NCBI RefSeq assembly: GCF_026015985.1
Contig: NZ_CP110389.1
Coordinates: 5,984,001-6,048,000, forward strand
Length of the DNA: 64,000 nucleotides
Direction of reading: 5' to 3'
Source: Rhodopseudomonas sp. P2A-2r
GTDB lineage: Bacteria; Pseudomonadota; Alphaproteobacteria; Rhizobiales; Xanthobacteraceae
Part shown: positions 48,660-59,236 of the stretch, piece by piece
Numbering within the stretch: position 1 is the stretch's first letter
Layout: each line of letters starts with the position of its first letter
Notes under the pieces: model-generated
What the model was told of the DNA's origin: nothing
Seen by the model: only the letters and a program-made list of their open reading frames with translations
Databases searched by the model: none
Position numbers and translations under genes: made by a program

Positions 48660-49850
48660 ATGGATAGCGCAATCGTCAGGACCACGCTGCAGCTGGTTCC
48701 CACGGGCATATTGCTGATCTTCGGAATCTCCTTTGTCGGCGCCTGGCTGATGGACCGCAAACGCGACTATCTGCTGGTGCTGGCCGGCGCCTGCGTCCTG
48801 TTCGCGCTGGGCGCGACGTCGCAGACATTCGGCTGGCCGCCCGGGACGGGGCCGAATGCCATTGTCTCCGGCGCGCTCTACACGGCGGCCGTGGTCGCTG
48901 CCGCCGAGGGGCTGCTGCGGCGCTCGCACAAGCAGTTCGGCCTCGACGTGGACGCGGCCATCGTTGCAGTCTTCACCGTGCTGCTGGCGTATTACGTCTA
49001 TGTGGAGCGCAGCCTGCTTGCCCGGGTCTACATCCAGAACTTCGGCTATGGGCTGATCCTGCTGGTGACGGCGCTACGTCTGTCAGCGCTGGCGCGCGGC
49101 CGCATCGTCGACAGGATCTTGTTCTGGGTTCTGCTGGTGTTCGCCGTGCAGTTCTTTCCGCGCACCCTGCTGACGATCGGGTTTTCCGCACCCACCAATC
49201 GCGCGGCCTTCGCGAATTCGATGTTCTGGCAGACGCTGCAGCTGTCGCTCGCCGTGCTCGGCGCGGGCCTGGCCATGGCGATCCTTGCCGCTGCCGTCGC
49301 CGATGTGATCGACGACCTGCAGCAGGAGCGCGAACGCGACCACCTGACCGGGGTTTTCAACCGCCGCGGCTTCGAGGACCGCATCGCCCGCCAGCTCCGC
49401 AAGGGCCAGCATTCCCTGGTGGTGTGCGACATCGACAAATTCAAAGCCATCAACGATGCGCACGGCCATGACATCGGCGACATGGTGCTGCAGGCAGTGG
49501 CGCGGGCGCTGAACCAGTCGGTGCGCAAGGGCGACGTGGTTGGGCGTCTCGGTGGCGAAGAGTTCGCGGTGCTGCTGCCGCACACCGACGCCGGGGAGGC
49601 CTATGAATGCGCCGAACGGCTGCGCGCGGCCATCGCGGATTGCGCGTTCGAACAGCCGGGCCTCGCTGTCACCGCCAGCTTCGGCGTGGCGACGCAGACC
49701 ACCGGGGAAGCCTGGGCGCCGCTGTTCAAACGGGTCGACGCGCGGCTGTACGAAGCCAAGCGCTCCGGCCGCAACCGCACGGTGTCGGACCAGCCGGGCG
49801 CCTCGGCCAAAGCCGGCGAGGCGATGCCCTACGCCGTATCGGGGCGTTGA
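48660..49850 (+). CDS. Membrane diguanylate cyclase (GGEEF)
   Basis: A 396-residue protein of a different subfamily from the tandem pair. Seven hydrophobic helices occupy 1-225. The GGDEF domain follows: RDHLTGVFNRRGFEDRI, VVCDIDKFKAINDAHGHDIG and VGRLGGEEFAVLL, with an inhibitory RKGD five residues before GGEEF. A short tail is rich in Ala/Gly. It likely makes c-di-GMP. It converges with the PfpI-type gene; a hairpin (49860-49884) lies between them. Confidence 0.9.
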   Translation: MDSAIVRTTLQLVPTGILLIFGISFVGAWLMDRKRDYLLVLAGACVLFALGATSQTFGWPPGTGPNAIVSGALYTAAVVAAAEGLLRRSHKQFGLDVDAAIVAVFTVLLAYYVYVERSLLARVYIQNFGYGLILLVTALRLSALARGRIVDRILFWVLLVFAVQFFPRTLLTIGFSAPTNRAAFANSMFWQTLQLSLAVLGAGLAMAILAAAVADVIDDLQQERERDHLTGVFNRRGFEDRIARQLRKGQHSLVVCDIDKFKAINDAHGHDIGDMVLQAVARALNQSVRKGDVVGRLGGEEFAVLLPHTDAGEAYECAERLRAAIADCAFEQPGLAVTASFGVATQTTGEAWAPLFKRVDARLYEAKRSGRNRTVSDQPGASAKAGEAMPYAVSGR

Positions 49851-49859
49851 GCGAGAACT

Positions 49860-49884
49860 CCGGAACTCACAAGTGGAGTTCCGG
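49860..49884. terminator. Hairpin between convergent genes
   Basis: CCGGAACTC (49860-49868) pairs with GAGTTCCGG (49876-49884), seven-base loop, ten bases after the cyclase stop and twenty before the PfpI-type stop. Confidence 0.6.
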
Positions 49885-49904
49885 GATTTGCAACCGTCGC
49901 GCGG

Positions 49905-50468
49905 CTACGCCGCCTGGCGCTGCGTCTTGCTGGACTTGATCTCGGCGATGATCTGCTTGGAGAAAGCTTCTAGGTCGCCTGGATTGCGCGAGGTGACGAT
50001 GCCGCCGTCGCTGACCACGGCCTTGTCTTCCCACTTGGCGCCCGCATTGATCATGTCAGTCTTTATCGAATGATAGGACGTCATCTTGCGGTTGTTGACG
50101 AGGCCCGCCTCGATCAGCAGCCACGGCGCGTGGCACACCGCGGCGATCGGCTTGCCGGCGGAATAGAACGCCTTGATCAGCGCCAGCGCCTCGGCGTTGA
50201 CGCGCAGCAGGTCGGGATTGATCTGGCCGCCCGGCAGCACCAGCGCGTCGTAATCGGCCTCCGAGACTTTCGCCAGCGTGTGATCGACCTGCACCGACTG
50301 GCCCCAGTCGCTGCCGGACCAGCCGCGGATCACACCCGGTTCCGGCGACACGATATGCACCTCCGCGCCGGCCTCGGTGAGGCGATCGCGCGGCACTTCG
50401 AGTTCCGACTGTTCGAAGCCATTGGTGGCGAGGATCAATACGCGCTTGCCGCTCAGTTGCGCTGACAT
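49905..50468 (-). CDS. PfpI/DJ-1 type glutamine amidotransferase-like protein
   Basis: A 187-residue protein. The nucleophile elbow AAVCHAPWLL places Cys112; FEQSELEVPRDRL near residue 18 carries the conserved Glu of the DJ-1/PfpI triad. LVLPGGQINPDLLR and SDGGIVTSRNPGDLEAFSK are typical of the PfpI branch (YhbO-like), proposed deglycases or chaperone/proteases. ATG 50468 has GGAG six bases upstream; in-frame starts further out are less good. It diverges from the SDR gene. Confidence 0.9.
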   Translation of the reverse strand: MSAQLSGKRVLILATNGFEQSELEVPRDRLTEAGAEVHIVSPEPGVIRGWSGSDWGQSVQVDHTLAKVSEADYDALVLPGGQINPDLLRVNAEALALIKAFYSAGKPIAAVCHAPWLLIEAGLVNNRKMTSYHSIKTDMINAGAKWEDKAVVSDGGIVTSRNPGDLEAFSKQIIAEIKSSKTQRQAA

Positions 50469-50700
50469 GAGATTCTCCATTGCTGTGAGTGATGCCGCGT
50501 CAATGACCGGCCGCAACGATCGTTCCGGCCGACACGATCACGTTGAGTTGGCTTGCACGGGACATGGAGCCGCGCCGCCGGCGCGGTTCCAGCGCGCCGG
50601 CCGCTTTGCTTTGACAGCGGCCAAGGGATCGCAGAAAACCGGATCGCGCAGCACCGCCGGCACACGCCGCGCCAAAATCCGCCAGCGTCAGGAGTTCGTC

Positions 50701-51567
50701 ATGGCATCTAATGACTCGCAGCTTGCATCGCATCCCGCTCTGGTCGCAGGCGCGGTGGCGGTGATCACCGGCGGCGCCTCGGGCATCGGCTTCGCCGCGG
50801 CCCGTGCCTTCATCCGCCGCGGCATGAAAGTGTGCATTGCCGATCTCGGCGGCGAGCAACTGTCGCGCGCGGCGACGCTGCTCAGCGAGTCCGCCCCCGG
50901 CGCCGACATCATGAGCCACGCCGTCAACGTCGCCGACCGCGCCGACCTGGAGCGGCTCGCTTCCGCCGTGCAGGCGCGGTTCGGCGGCACCGACGTGCTG
51001 ATGAACAATGCCGGCATCCAGCCGGCCACCACCGCGCTCGGGCCGCAGGACGTGTGGGAGCGCATCCTCGGCGTCAACCTGTGGGGCATCGTCCACGGCA
51101 CGCAGGTCTTCGCGCCGGCCATGATCGCGCGCGGCCGGCCCGGCCTGATTATCAACAGCGGCTCCAAGCAGGGCATCACCACGCCGCCGGGCAACCCGGC
51201 CTACAATGTCAGCAAGGCCGGCGTGAAGGCCTTCACCGAAGCGCTGCAGCACGAGCTGCGCAACACGCCGGGCTGCGCCATCGACGCGCATCTCCTGATC
51301 CCCGGCTTCGTCTACACCGCGCTGACCAAGGGCGACCGCACCGAGAAGCCGGCGGCGGCCTGGACGGCGGAGCAGACCGTCGACTTCATGCTCACCAGCA
51401 TCGCGGCCGGCGACTTCTACATCCTGTGCCCGGACAACGACGTGCCGCGCGCGCTCGACGAGAAGCGCATGGCCTGGGCGATCGGCGACATCATCGACAA
51501 CCGCCCGCCGCTGTCGCGCTGGCATCCGGACTATGCGGACGCGTTCAAGGCGTGGGTGGAGAGCTGA
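50701..51567 (+). CDS. Short-chain dehydrogenase/reductase
   Basis: A 288-residue SDR. The TGGASGIGFA nucleotide motif is near 23-32, MNNAGIQPAT is the NNAG motif, and the catalytic Ser153, Tyr168 and Lys172 lie in INSGSKQG and YNVSKAG. NAD(P) preference is unclear. ATG 50701 has AGGAG seven bases upstream; an upstream frame extension (from 50377) is not protein-like. The C-terminus ends WHPDYADAFKAWVES. Substrate unknown. Confidence 0.92.
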   Translation: MASNDSQLASHPALVAGAVAVITGGASGIGFAAARAFIRRGMKVCIADLGGEQLSRAATLLSESAPGADIMSHAVNVADRADLERLASAVQARFGGTDVLMNNAGIQPATTALGPQDVWERILGVNLWGIVHGTQVFAPAMIARGRPGLIINSGSKQGITTPPGNPAYNVSKAGVKAFTEALQHELRNTPGCAIDAHLLIPGFVYTALTKGDRTEKPAAAWTAEQTVDFMLTSIAAGDFYILCPDNDVPRALDEKRMAWAIGDIIDNRPPLSRWHPDYADAFKAWVES

Positions 51568-51594
51568 ACGACCCTGACGGCAATTGCGCACTTA

Positions 51595-51624
51595 CTTCAC
51601 CCTCCCCTTGAGGGGAGGGTGAAG
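51595..51624. terminator. Perfect 13-bp hairpin between convergent genes
   Basis: CTTCACCCTCCCC (51595-51607), loop TTGA, GGGGAGGGTGAAG (51612-51624). It ends the SDR gene and the minus-strand LprI-like gene; similar stems are common in this bacterial group. Confidence 0.75.
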
Positions 51625-51644
51625 ACGGCGCGCGTCGCCACGCG

Positions 51645-52145
51645 CTATTTCCGTCCGGCAAGATCGGCAGCAAAGATGCGCAGAAAGATCGCCCGCCGTG
51701 CGGTCTCGCGATAGTTGCACGAGGCGATCATCGGATTGGCCATGGTGCCCTCGAAATAATCGTACCAGAAGCCGCAGCTCAGCTCGCGGCTGTGGCTCCA
51801 CGCCTGCTGCATCGCGCGCAGTTTTGTTTGCTGCTCGGGCTCGAGCGCCTTCATCATCGCGGCATCGGACTGTGCGACAATGCCTTCCCACACCAGCCGC
51901 TCGCGATCCAGGCAATCGATCCGGCGCCGGTCGGCCGCGGCACTCTCATCGCCCATGCACGGCCGCGCCACCACCATCAGGCAGGCCGCCTCGGCCGCTT
52001 CCTGCGACGCTCCGCGTTTGCTGTCCTGCTTGCGCAGGCATGCGTCGATGGCGGCGACGTCGCTTGATGCCGGGCCTTCGGCACGTACCGGCAGCGGAGC
52101 GGCGATGAGTGCCAGCAGGACGGACAGCGGTAGATAACGGAGCAT
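51645..52145 (-). CDS. LprI-like exported protein (DUF1311)
   Basis: A 166-residue protein with a signal peptide (residues 1-22, VRAEG). Six or so cysteines (DACLR, AACLM, RPCMG, IDCLD, LSCGF, ASCNY) and the block CLDRERLVWEGIVAQSDAAM, followed by QAWSHSRELSCGFWYDYFEG, fit the LprI/DUF1311 fold, members of which inhibit lysozyme in Mycobacterium. It is the only gene on this strand here, and start ATG 52145 gives the signal peptide. Confidence 0.75.
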   Translation of the reverse strand: MLRYLPLSVLLALIAAPLPVRAEGPASSDVAAIDACLRKQDSKRGASQEAAEAACLMVVARPCMGDESAAADRRRIDCLDRERLVWEGIVAQSDAAMMKALEPEQQTKLRAMQQAWSHSRELSCGFWYDYFEGTMANPMIASCNYRETARRAIFLRIFAADLAGRK

Positions 52146-52249
52146 GTGGCGGGACCGGTTTGCGACGAGGTTTCGGATAGGTCGTCGCGGCGCGGTCGCT
52201 GGTTCGAAGCCTACGGTCCTTCCGCTCGATTCAACGGCCACGAGCGTAG

Positions 52250-52275
52250 GGCGCAATAGCGAAGCGTATTGCGCC
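52250..52275. repeat. Small palindrome, family C
   Basis: GGCGCAATA (52250-52258), eight-base loop, TATTGCGCC (52267-52275). This matches a hairpin I know as frequent in Bradyrhizobium-type genomes. It lies between two minus-strand genes. Confidence 0.6.
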
Positions 52276-52331
52276 GCCGCGCGGGCACAGGCCAAGCGCG
52301 AGTTTGCCTGTTGCGTGACGACGGGGAGCCT

Positions 52332-52718
52332 TTACCCTGCCGGCGGGTTGAGCAGCACCCAGAGCCGAGCGATCCGGCCGTCGACGATCTCGGCCGCGTC
52401 GGCGCCGGTGACGGTGATGGGGCCGCCCATCGGACCGGCGTGCCAGCGCAGCACCGCCAGACCGTGATGGCCGACGGCGGGGCCATCGGCGACAAACGTG
52501 AAGTCAGGACCGAACTGCGCCAGCAACTGGCCTGCCGTGTCCGAGATCGCCTGACGCCCCTGCACGATGGCCGCCGGCTCGAACATCACGGGATCGGCGA
52601 CGAAGATGTCGGCGATCGCGTCCGCGCGCCGGGCGGCGTCGCGTTCGTTGAAGACGCGGTTGAGGTTGGCATGAAGGATCGTGCCGTAATCCGGCTCGGC
52701 GGGGGCAGTCGCGTTCAT
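52332..52718 (-). CDS. SnoaL/NTF2-like protein
   Basis: A 128-residue protein of the NTF2 fold: HANLNRVFNERDAARRADAI, then ADIFVADPVMFEPAAIVQGR and the strands FTFVADGPAVGHHGLAVLRW and AAEIVDGRIARLWVLL. Such proteins are isomerases, dehydratases or of unknown role; the pocket residues cannot be checked by eye. ATG 52718 is the first in frame. Confidence 0.78.
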   Translation of the reverse strand: MNATAPAEPDYGTILHANLNRVFNERDAARRADAIADIFVADPVMFEPAAIVQGRQAISDTAGQLLAQFGPDFTFVADGPAVGHHGLAVLRWHAGPMGGPITVTGADAAEIVDGRIARLWVLLNPPAG

Positions 52719-53040
52719 TGAAAAGTCCTATGTGGGCGGCGAGGGCCGGATCTTACCGCCCAACGACGGACGGACAAGCCTCGGCGCTTCCCGCGATCCC
52801 CCTGCCTCCGCGAAGCCGCGCTTCTCCTGGGGAAGGAAGCAGAGACGGCGGCGCGTGTGGCAAGAGACCACCGCTCACTCCGCTTTCGTTACCCACGCAG
52901 GCGGGTGACCCAGTCAACGTTGTCGGCAATGCTCCATTACAGGCATTGGCGTGTACCGGGCCGCCCGGTCCTGGCGCGCAGTTGCGCGCAGGCCGGGGCG
53001 ATGACAGCGGCGCGTGTTGATGCCGCGTGCGCCACAAACA
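52719..53040. repeat. Gene-free stretch with degenerate palindromic repeat, family D
   Basis: Around 52896-53010, TTACCCACGCAGGCGGGTGA and, further on, the GC-rich CCGGGCCGCCCGGTCCTGG and CAGTTGCGCGCAGGC arms look like a diverged copy of a repeat of the Bradyrhizobium type. The rest lacks open frames with start signals. Confidence 0.45.
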
Positions 53041-53068
53041 AAAATGCCCGGCGCGAGCCGGGCATTTT
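53041..53068 (-). terminator. Rho-independent terminator of rpoD
   Basis: AAAATGCCCGGC (53041-53052), loop GCGA, GCCGGGCATTTT (53057-53068): a perfect 12-bp stem, T-rich on the minus strand, 24 bases past the rpoD stop. Confidence 0.92.
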
Positions 53069-53091
53069 GATAGCAGCCAATATCGACTGAC

Positions 53092-55200
<2,109 letters not shown>

Positions 55201-55433
55201 TCATTGCTCCTGAAACGCGCTCACGCTGGGAGCGTTGCCGCCCCGCTTTGAAGTAGATCGATCTCGACGCGGAAAGGGCGGCGCTGAACTTCGCCACCCC
55301 CGAATCTGTCTCGCCGATGTCGCACAATGGCTTAAAGGGCCTTAAGCTCCGATTAACCCTGTTTTTGCAGCCAAACCATGGGTTTGGCGAGTCTTTTGCG
55401 GTTCCGGCGACCGCCGTCCGCAGCAAATTGCCA

Positions 55434-57472
55434 TCACTCGCTGCGCAAAAACCGCCCCGACGATTCGCCGAAACCCTCAATCAGGGCTTCGATACCGTCC
55501 ACTTCGGCAAGCCGGGCCTTGATATCCTGCAGCCACGCGTAGTTCGCCTCGCTGGCCTCCTCACCGAGGGCCAGTTCGGCATCCTTCAGCTCCCTAAGTA
55601 ATGAGTGCCATTGCCGATGCAAGGCAACCAGCTGGGTCCAGGTGGAAAGAACGTCCTCGCGCGCCGCCCCAGGCTGCGCCGCCCACACGTCCTTGGTGGT
55701 AATCGCCTTCTCAACGTGTTGCAATTGCTCAGTAAATCCAGCCTTAACCAGGTCTGAACGCATTTTCTCGCTTTGCTCGGATTCATCGCCGTGGTGATGC
55801 TCGTGGGCGAAGCAGGCGATGATCCCGGCACGCAGCCGGTGCATCTGCGGGTGCGCCAGCTCCAGCGCCGCCACCTCCTCCAGCCGGTCGTGCAGCAGCC
55901 ATGGGTGGTTGATCAGGGTCTGCACGATCAGCGCCTCGCGCCGCGATATGGCACTGCGCTGGCCGCGCATGATCGACGAATTGGCCAGCTGCGGCGAGAC
56001 CACCTGGTAGGGGTTGCGGTTGATGGTCTGGCTGCCGGCCGAGGCCTGGGAGCGGCCGCGCGGGGTGATTCGCCCGGCGGCGCCGGGGGTGAAGCTGGCG
56101 GAGGCGCCGAATCCGGGCCGGCCGCCGCCGAAACCGCCGAAGCCACCGGGACCGCCGCGGGCGGGTCCGCGCCCGCCAAAATTGCCGCGGCCGAAGCCGG
56201 CCGGCGGGCCGAACGCCGCCTTCAGCCGCTCCGCCATGTCCTGGCGGTAGTAGCGCTTCACCACCTCGTCGCGGATGCCGTTGGAGAGTTCGTTGATGCG
56301 GGCTTCCAGTGCGGCGCGGCGCTCCGGGGTGGAGAAGTCGCCGCCCTCCATCTCGCGCGTCCAGATCAGGTCGGACAGCGAGCGCGACACGCCCAGAACT
56401 TCCTCGATGGCCAGGCGGCCACCGGCGCGGGCGAGATCGTCGGGATCCTGGCCTTCGGGGAGCAGCGCGAATTTCAGGCTCTTGCCGGGCTTGAGGTGCG
56501 GCAGCGCCAGTTCGGCGGCGCGCCACGCCGCCTTCTGGCCGGCCTTGTCGCCGTCGAAGCACAGGATCGGCTCGTCGGCCATCTTCCACAGCAGCATCAG
56601 CTGGTTTTCGGTCAGCGCGGTGCCGAGCGGGGCGACGCTGCCGGCAAAACCGACGCTGACCATGGCGATGACGTCGACATAGCCTTCCACCACCACCAGC
56701 TGCGCGCCGTTATGGGTGGCGGTGCGCGCCGTGGCGAGGTTGTAGAGATTGTCGCCCTTGTGAAACAGCGGGGTCTCCGGCGAATTCATGTACTTCGCCG
56801 GCACATCCTTCTCCAGCGCCCGGCCGCCGAAGGCGATCACCCTGTTGCGCAGGTCGGTGATGGGAAACATCACGCGGTCGCGAAACTTGTCGTAGGGCAC
56901 CGGGATGTCGTCGCCGCCGTTCAACAGGCCGGCCTCGACCATGTCGGCGGTGGAGATGCTCTGCCCGCCCAAAACTCCTTCAGCGCATAGCGCTCGGCCG
57001 GCGCATAGCCGATGCGGAACTGAACCTGGGTCGCCGGCGAGATGCCGCGATCGGCGAGGTAGCCGCGGGCACGGGCACCCAGCCGCGACGCCAGCGTGTC
57101 GGCGAAGAATTTGGCGGCCAACTCCATCACGTCATACAGCGTCTTGCGGCGCTGCTCGTGCCTTGCTGCGTCCGGCGTCGCCGCCGGCAGCGCCAGCCCG
57201 GCCATCTGCGCCAGCCGCTCCACCGCCTCCGGGAAGGCGCAGCCGTCGGTCTCCATCACGAAGCTGATGATGTCGCCGTGCTTGCCGCTGGAGAAGTCGT
57301 GGTAAAATCCCTTCTCGTCGTTGACGAAGAACGACGGCGATTTCTCCTGCTGGAACGGCGACAGCCCCTTCCACTCGCGCCCGGCCTTCTTCAGCTTGAC
57401 GCGCTTGCTCACCACTTCCGACACCGGAAGCCGGGCGCGCAGGTCGTCGAGAAACTGGGGCGTGAAGCGCAT
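55434..57472 (-). pseudogene. dnaG: DNA primase, frame broken at 56971-56974
   Basis: A gene of about 680 codons. The 5' part (57472 down to 56974) has the zinc-finger-like region, then LYDVMELAAKFFADTLASRL. In it the usual four zinc ligands are not Cys/His: KGLSPFQQEK and FYHDFSSGKHGD replace CPFH and CFGCG. The 3' part has RNRVIAFGGRALE, VVVEGYVDVIAM (TOPRIM), ILCFDGDKAGQKAA and a long Gly/Phe-rich linker before the helicase-binding C-terminal domain. One base added in four A (plus strand) restores ALKEFLGGQSISTADMV. Being essential, dnaG must be intact in a living cell, so this is almost certainly sequence error. It precedes rpoD. Confidence 0.93.
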
Positions 57473-57824
57473 GGTGGCGTTATGCTTTGAGTCGGTTGCG
57501 GGAGTCTCGACCTGGTTGGCCAGACTGCACCCAGCCGGCCATCGATATAGGGTTTGTTACTGCAAGTACGAGGGCTCGCGGGTTGCACCCGCTATTCACA
57601 GGGAGTCGTAGCCATAGTGGCGTCATTCCGGGATGCCGCAGACGGCGGAGCCGGCTGATGCAGGCCCGGAATCCCGGGATGGTCAGCCCGGATTTCCGAC
57701 AGATTGACGCCCGCCATACAATCGTATATACACAACTAAAGCGCTCATAAAGATAAGAAAACTGTTTAGGGAAGAAACGTCCGCGTAGGCAGCGAAGCTG
57801 GCTTTACTTCACGGATGTAAACCT
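57473..57824. other. Intergenic region dnaG / brnT
   Basis: No gene. Contains the palindromic element at 57618-57690 and, from 57700, an AT-richer stretch (ATACAATCGTATATACACA) that may hold the brnTA promoter. Confidence 0.45.
57618..57690. repeat. Imperfect palindrome, family E
   Basis: ATTCCGGG (57625-57632) pairs with CCCGGAAT (57665-57672); TCATTCCGGGATGCC recurs in shuffled form as CGGAATCCCGGGATGG. A single copy here. Confidence 0.45.
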
Positions 57825-58139
57825 ATGACAGAGACATTCGATTTCAAATCCCTCGATGGATTTGATTGGGACCATGTCAAGAACGAAGCAAATCGCGCCA
57901 AGCACGGCATCGACTTCGATGACGCTATCGAGATCTTTTAAGGGCGTGTCGTTCTGCGTCGATCAGATCGCAACAATGAGGAGCGCTGGGTCGCGGTTGG
58001 ATATTCGGACAACCGACTGATTGCCGTTGTGTTTGCGCGACGGAAAGACGTCATCCAGATTATCTCGGCGCGACGCGCAAGGACGAATGAAGAAAGAGAC
58101 TATCGTAACAAGGAAATGGGGCGACCGCCGGAAGGGTAA
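57825..58139 (+). pseudogene. brnT: BrnT-type toxin with in-frame TAA
   Basis: Reading from ATG 57825: MTETFDFKSLDGFDWDHVKN, then AKHGIDFDDAIEIF, then TAA at 57939-57941. The same frame goes on GRVVLRRSDRNNEERWVAVG, then YSDNRLIAVVFARRKDVIQI and ISARRARTNEERDY, to a TAA at 58137-58139. The two parts together match BrnT (about 100 residues; KHGIDF and RWVAVGY, ISARRA are conserved), an RNase-like toxin. Because the frame resumes, the cause is a substitution (TAA from a Tyr or Glu codon), not an indel. The gene overlaps brnA, typical for the pair. Loss of the toxin or a sequence error are both possible. Confidence 0.82.
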
Positions 58140-58401
58140 GACCGACTGGGCAGCCGTCGACGCGTTGACGGACGAGGAGATCACGAGAGCCGTTGCGAAT
58201 GATCCGGACGCCGTGCCGCTTGATCTGGACTGGTCAGAATTTGTCCTCGTCGTTCCCGCGAAGAAGAAGGCCATCTCCATCCGCCTCGACGAAGACGTGC
58301 TCGATTTTTTCAAGAGCGAGGGCGATGGCTATCAGCGGCGCATGAATGCGGTACTGCGCTCCTACATGCTGCAGAAGGCGAAGCCTAAGAAGCGGGCATA
58401 G
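58087..58401 (+). CDS. brnA: BrnA-type antitoxin
   Basis: A 104-residue protein. The C-terminal ribbon-helix-helix-like block ISIRLDEDVLDFFKSEGDGY, then QRRMNAVLRSYMLQKA, is typical of BrnA, which binds BrnT and represses the operon. ALTDEEITRAVANDPDA in the N-terminal half is the toxin-contact region. ATG 58087 overlaps the 3' end of brnT. With brnT interrupted, brnA may be an orphan repressor here. Confidence 0.87.
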   Translation: MKKETIVTRKWGDRRKGKTDWAAVDALTDEEITRAVANDPDAVPLDLDWSEFVLVVPAKKKAISIRLDEDVLDFFKSEGDGYQRRMNAVLRSYMLQKAKPKKRA

Positions 58402-58548
58402 ACTGTTACTCCCGCGCCTGTCATCGCTGAACTTTTCCAGATTCCCCGCCACTCCAATTGGAGTGGCTGAGGTTCGCTCGAGCTGCGCTCCCGCGCCCGG
58501 AACGACGGAGCTCTTGCACCCCGCCCGGTTCCACGCTTTGCTCCGGCC

Positions 58549-59094
58549 ATGTTCACAACCTTCACCGCCGGCGACGCCGGCAGCTGGCAGATCCTCCGCA
58601 TCACGCCGGTGACCGGCGATAGCCTGGCGCCGGCCTCTCATCTCGCCGTCGCGCCCGTCGCCACGCTGCCCGCGGCGTCCGCTGCAGGCTGGCCGCTCAC
58701 CGGCGTCGCCAGCCATGTGCGCTATGTGGAGCGTACCGAGAAGACCGCCCTGGTCGCGGTGCAGGCCGGGCTCGGCCGTCCCGACGCCACGCTGGCCGCG
58801 CTGATCCCGATCAGGAAATCCACGGCGTGGTGGGAGCTCACCCAGGAAGAACGTCGCCGGATCTTCGAGGACAAGTCGCAGCACATCGCTGCGTCGATGA
58901 AGTACCTGCCGGCGATCGCGCGGCAGCTCTATCACGCCCGCGACCTCGGCCAGCCGTTCGACTTTCTCACCTGGTTCGAATTCGCACCGGAGCATGCGCA
59001 GGTCTTCGAGGATCTGGTCGGCATGCTCCGGGCGACGGAGGAATGGCGTTTTGTGGAGCGCGAGGTGGATGTGCGGCTCCGAAGGGCGGATTGA
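58549..59094 (+). CDS. cld: Short (lineage II) chlorite dismutase-like heme enzyme
   Basis: A 181-residue protein. Length, HVRYVERTEKTALVAVQAGL and PIRKSTAWWELTQEERRRIF match the small dimeric Cld of Nitrobacter winogradskyi rather than the 250-residue Cld of perchlorate reducers or HemQ. His112 in KSQHIAA is positioned as the proximal heme ligand. Arg125 in PAIARQLYH lies 13 residues later, the position of the distal Arg (His114/Arg127 in the Nitrobacter enzyme). The end WFEFAPEHAQVFEDLVGMLR with REVDVRL is also shared. It should convert chlorite to chloride and oxygen; no signal peptide. ATG 58549 lacks a strong ribosome site. No chlorate or perchlorate reductase is nearby; the physiological substrate is open. 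Confidence 0.85.
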   Translation: MFTTFTAGDAGSWQILRITPVTGDSLAPASHLAVAPVATLPAASAAGWPLTGVASHVRYVERTEKTALVAVQAGLGRPDATLAALIPIRKSTAWWELTQEERRRIFEDKSQHIAASMKYLPAIARQLYHARDLGQPFDFLTWFEFAPEHAQVFEDLVGMLRATEEWRFVEREVDVRLRRAD

Positions 59095-59236
59095 TCGAGG
59101 CGCGGTATCGAGGCGGCGCTGTCACCGCACTGGCATAACGCTTCTCCCGTGCATGGCACCCATCCGCCGCACCGCCCTTTCACGGCCGGGGCCGATGCGC
59201 CATATCAGCGGGCCTTCCCGCCAACGAAAAGACGTC

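Noticed and set aside
56960..56985. Programmed ribosomal frameshift in dnaG
   Set aside because: No slippery heptamer with a downstream structure is evident, and several unrelated genes show the same homopolymer signature.
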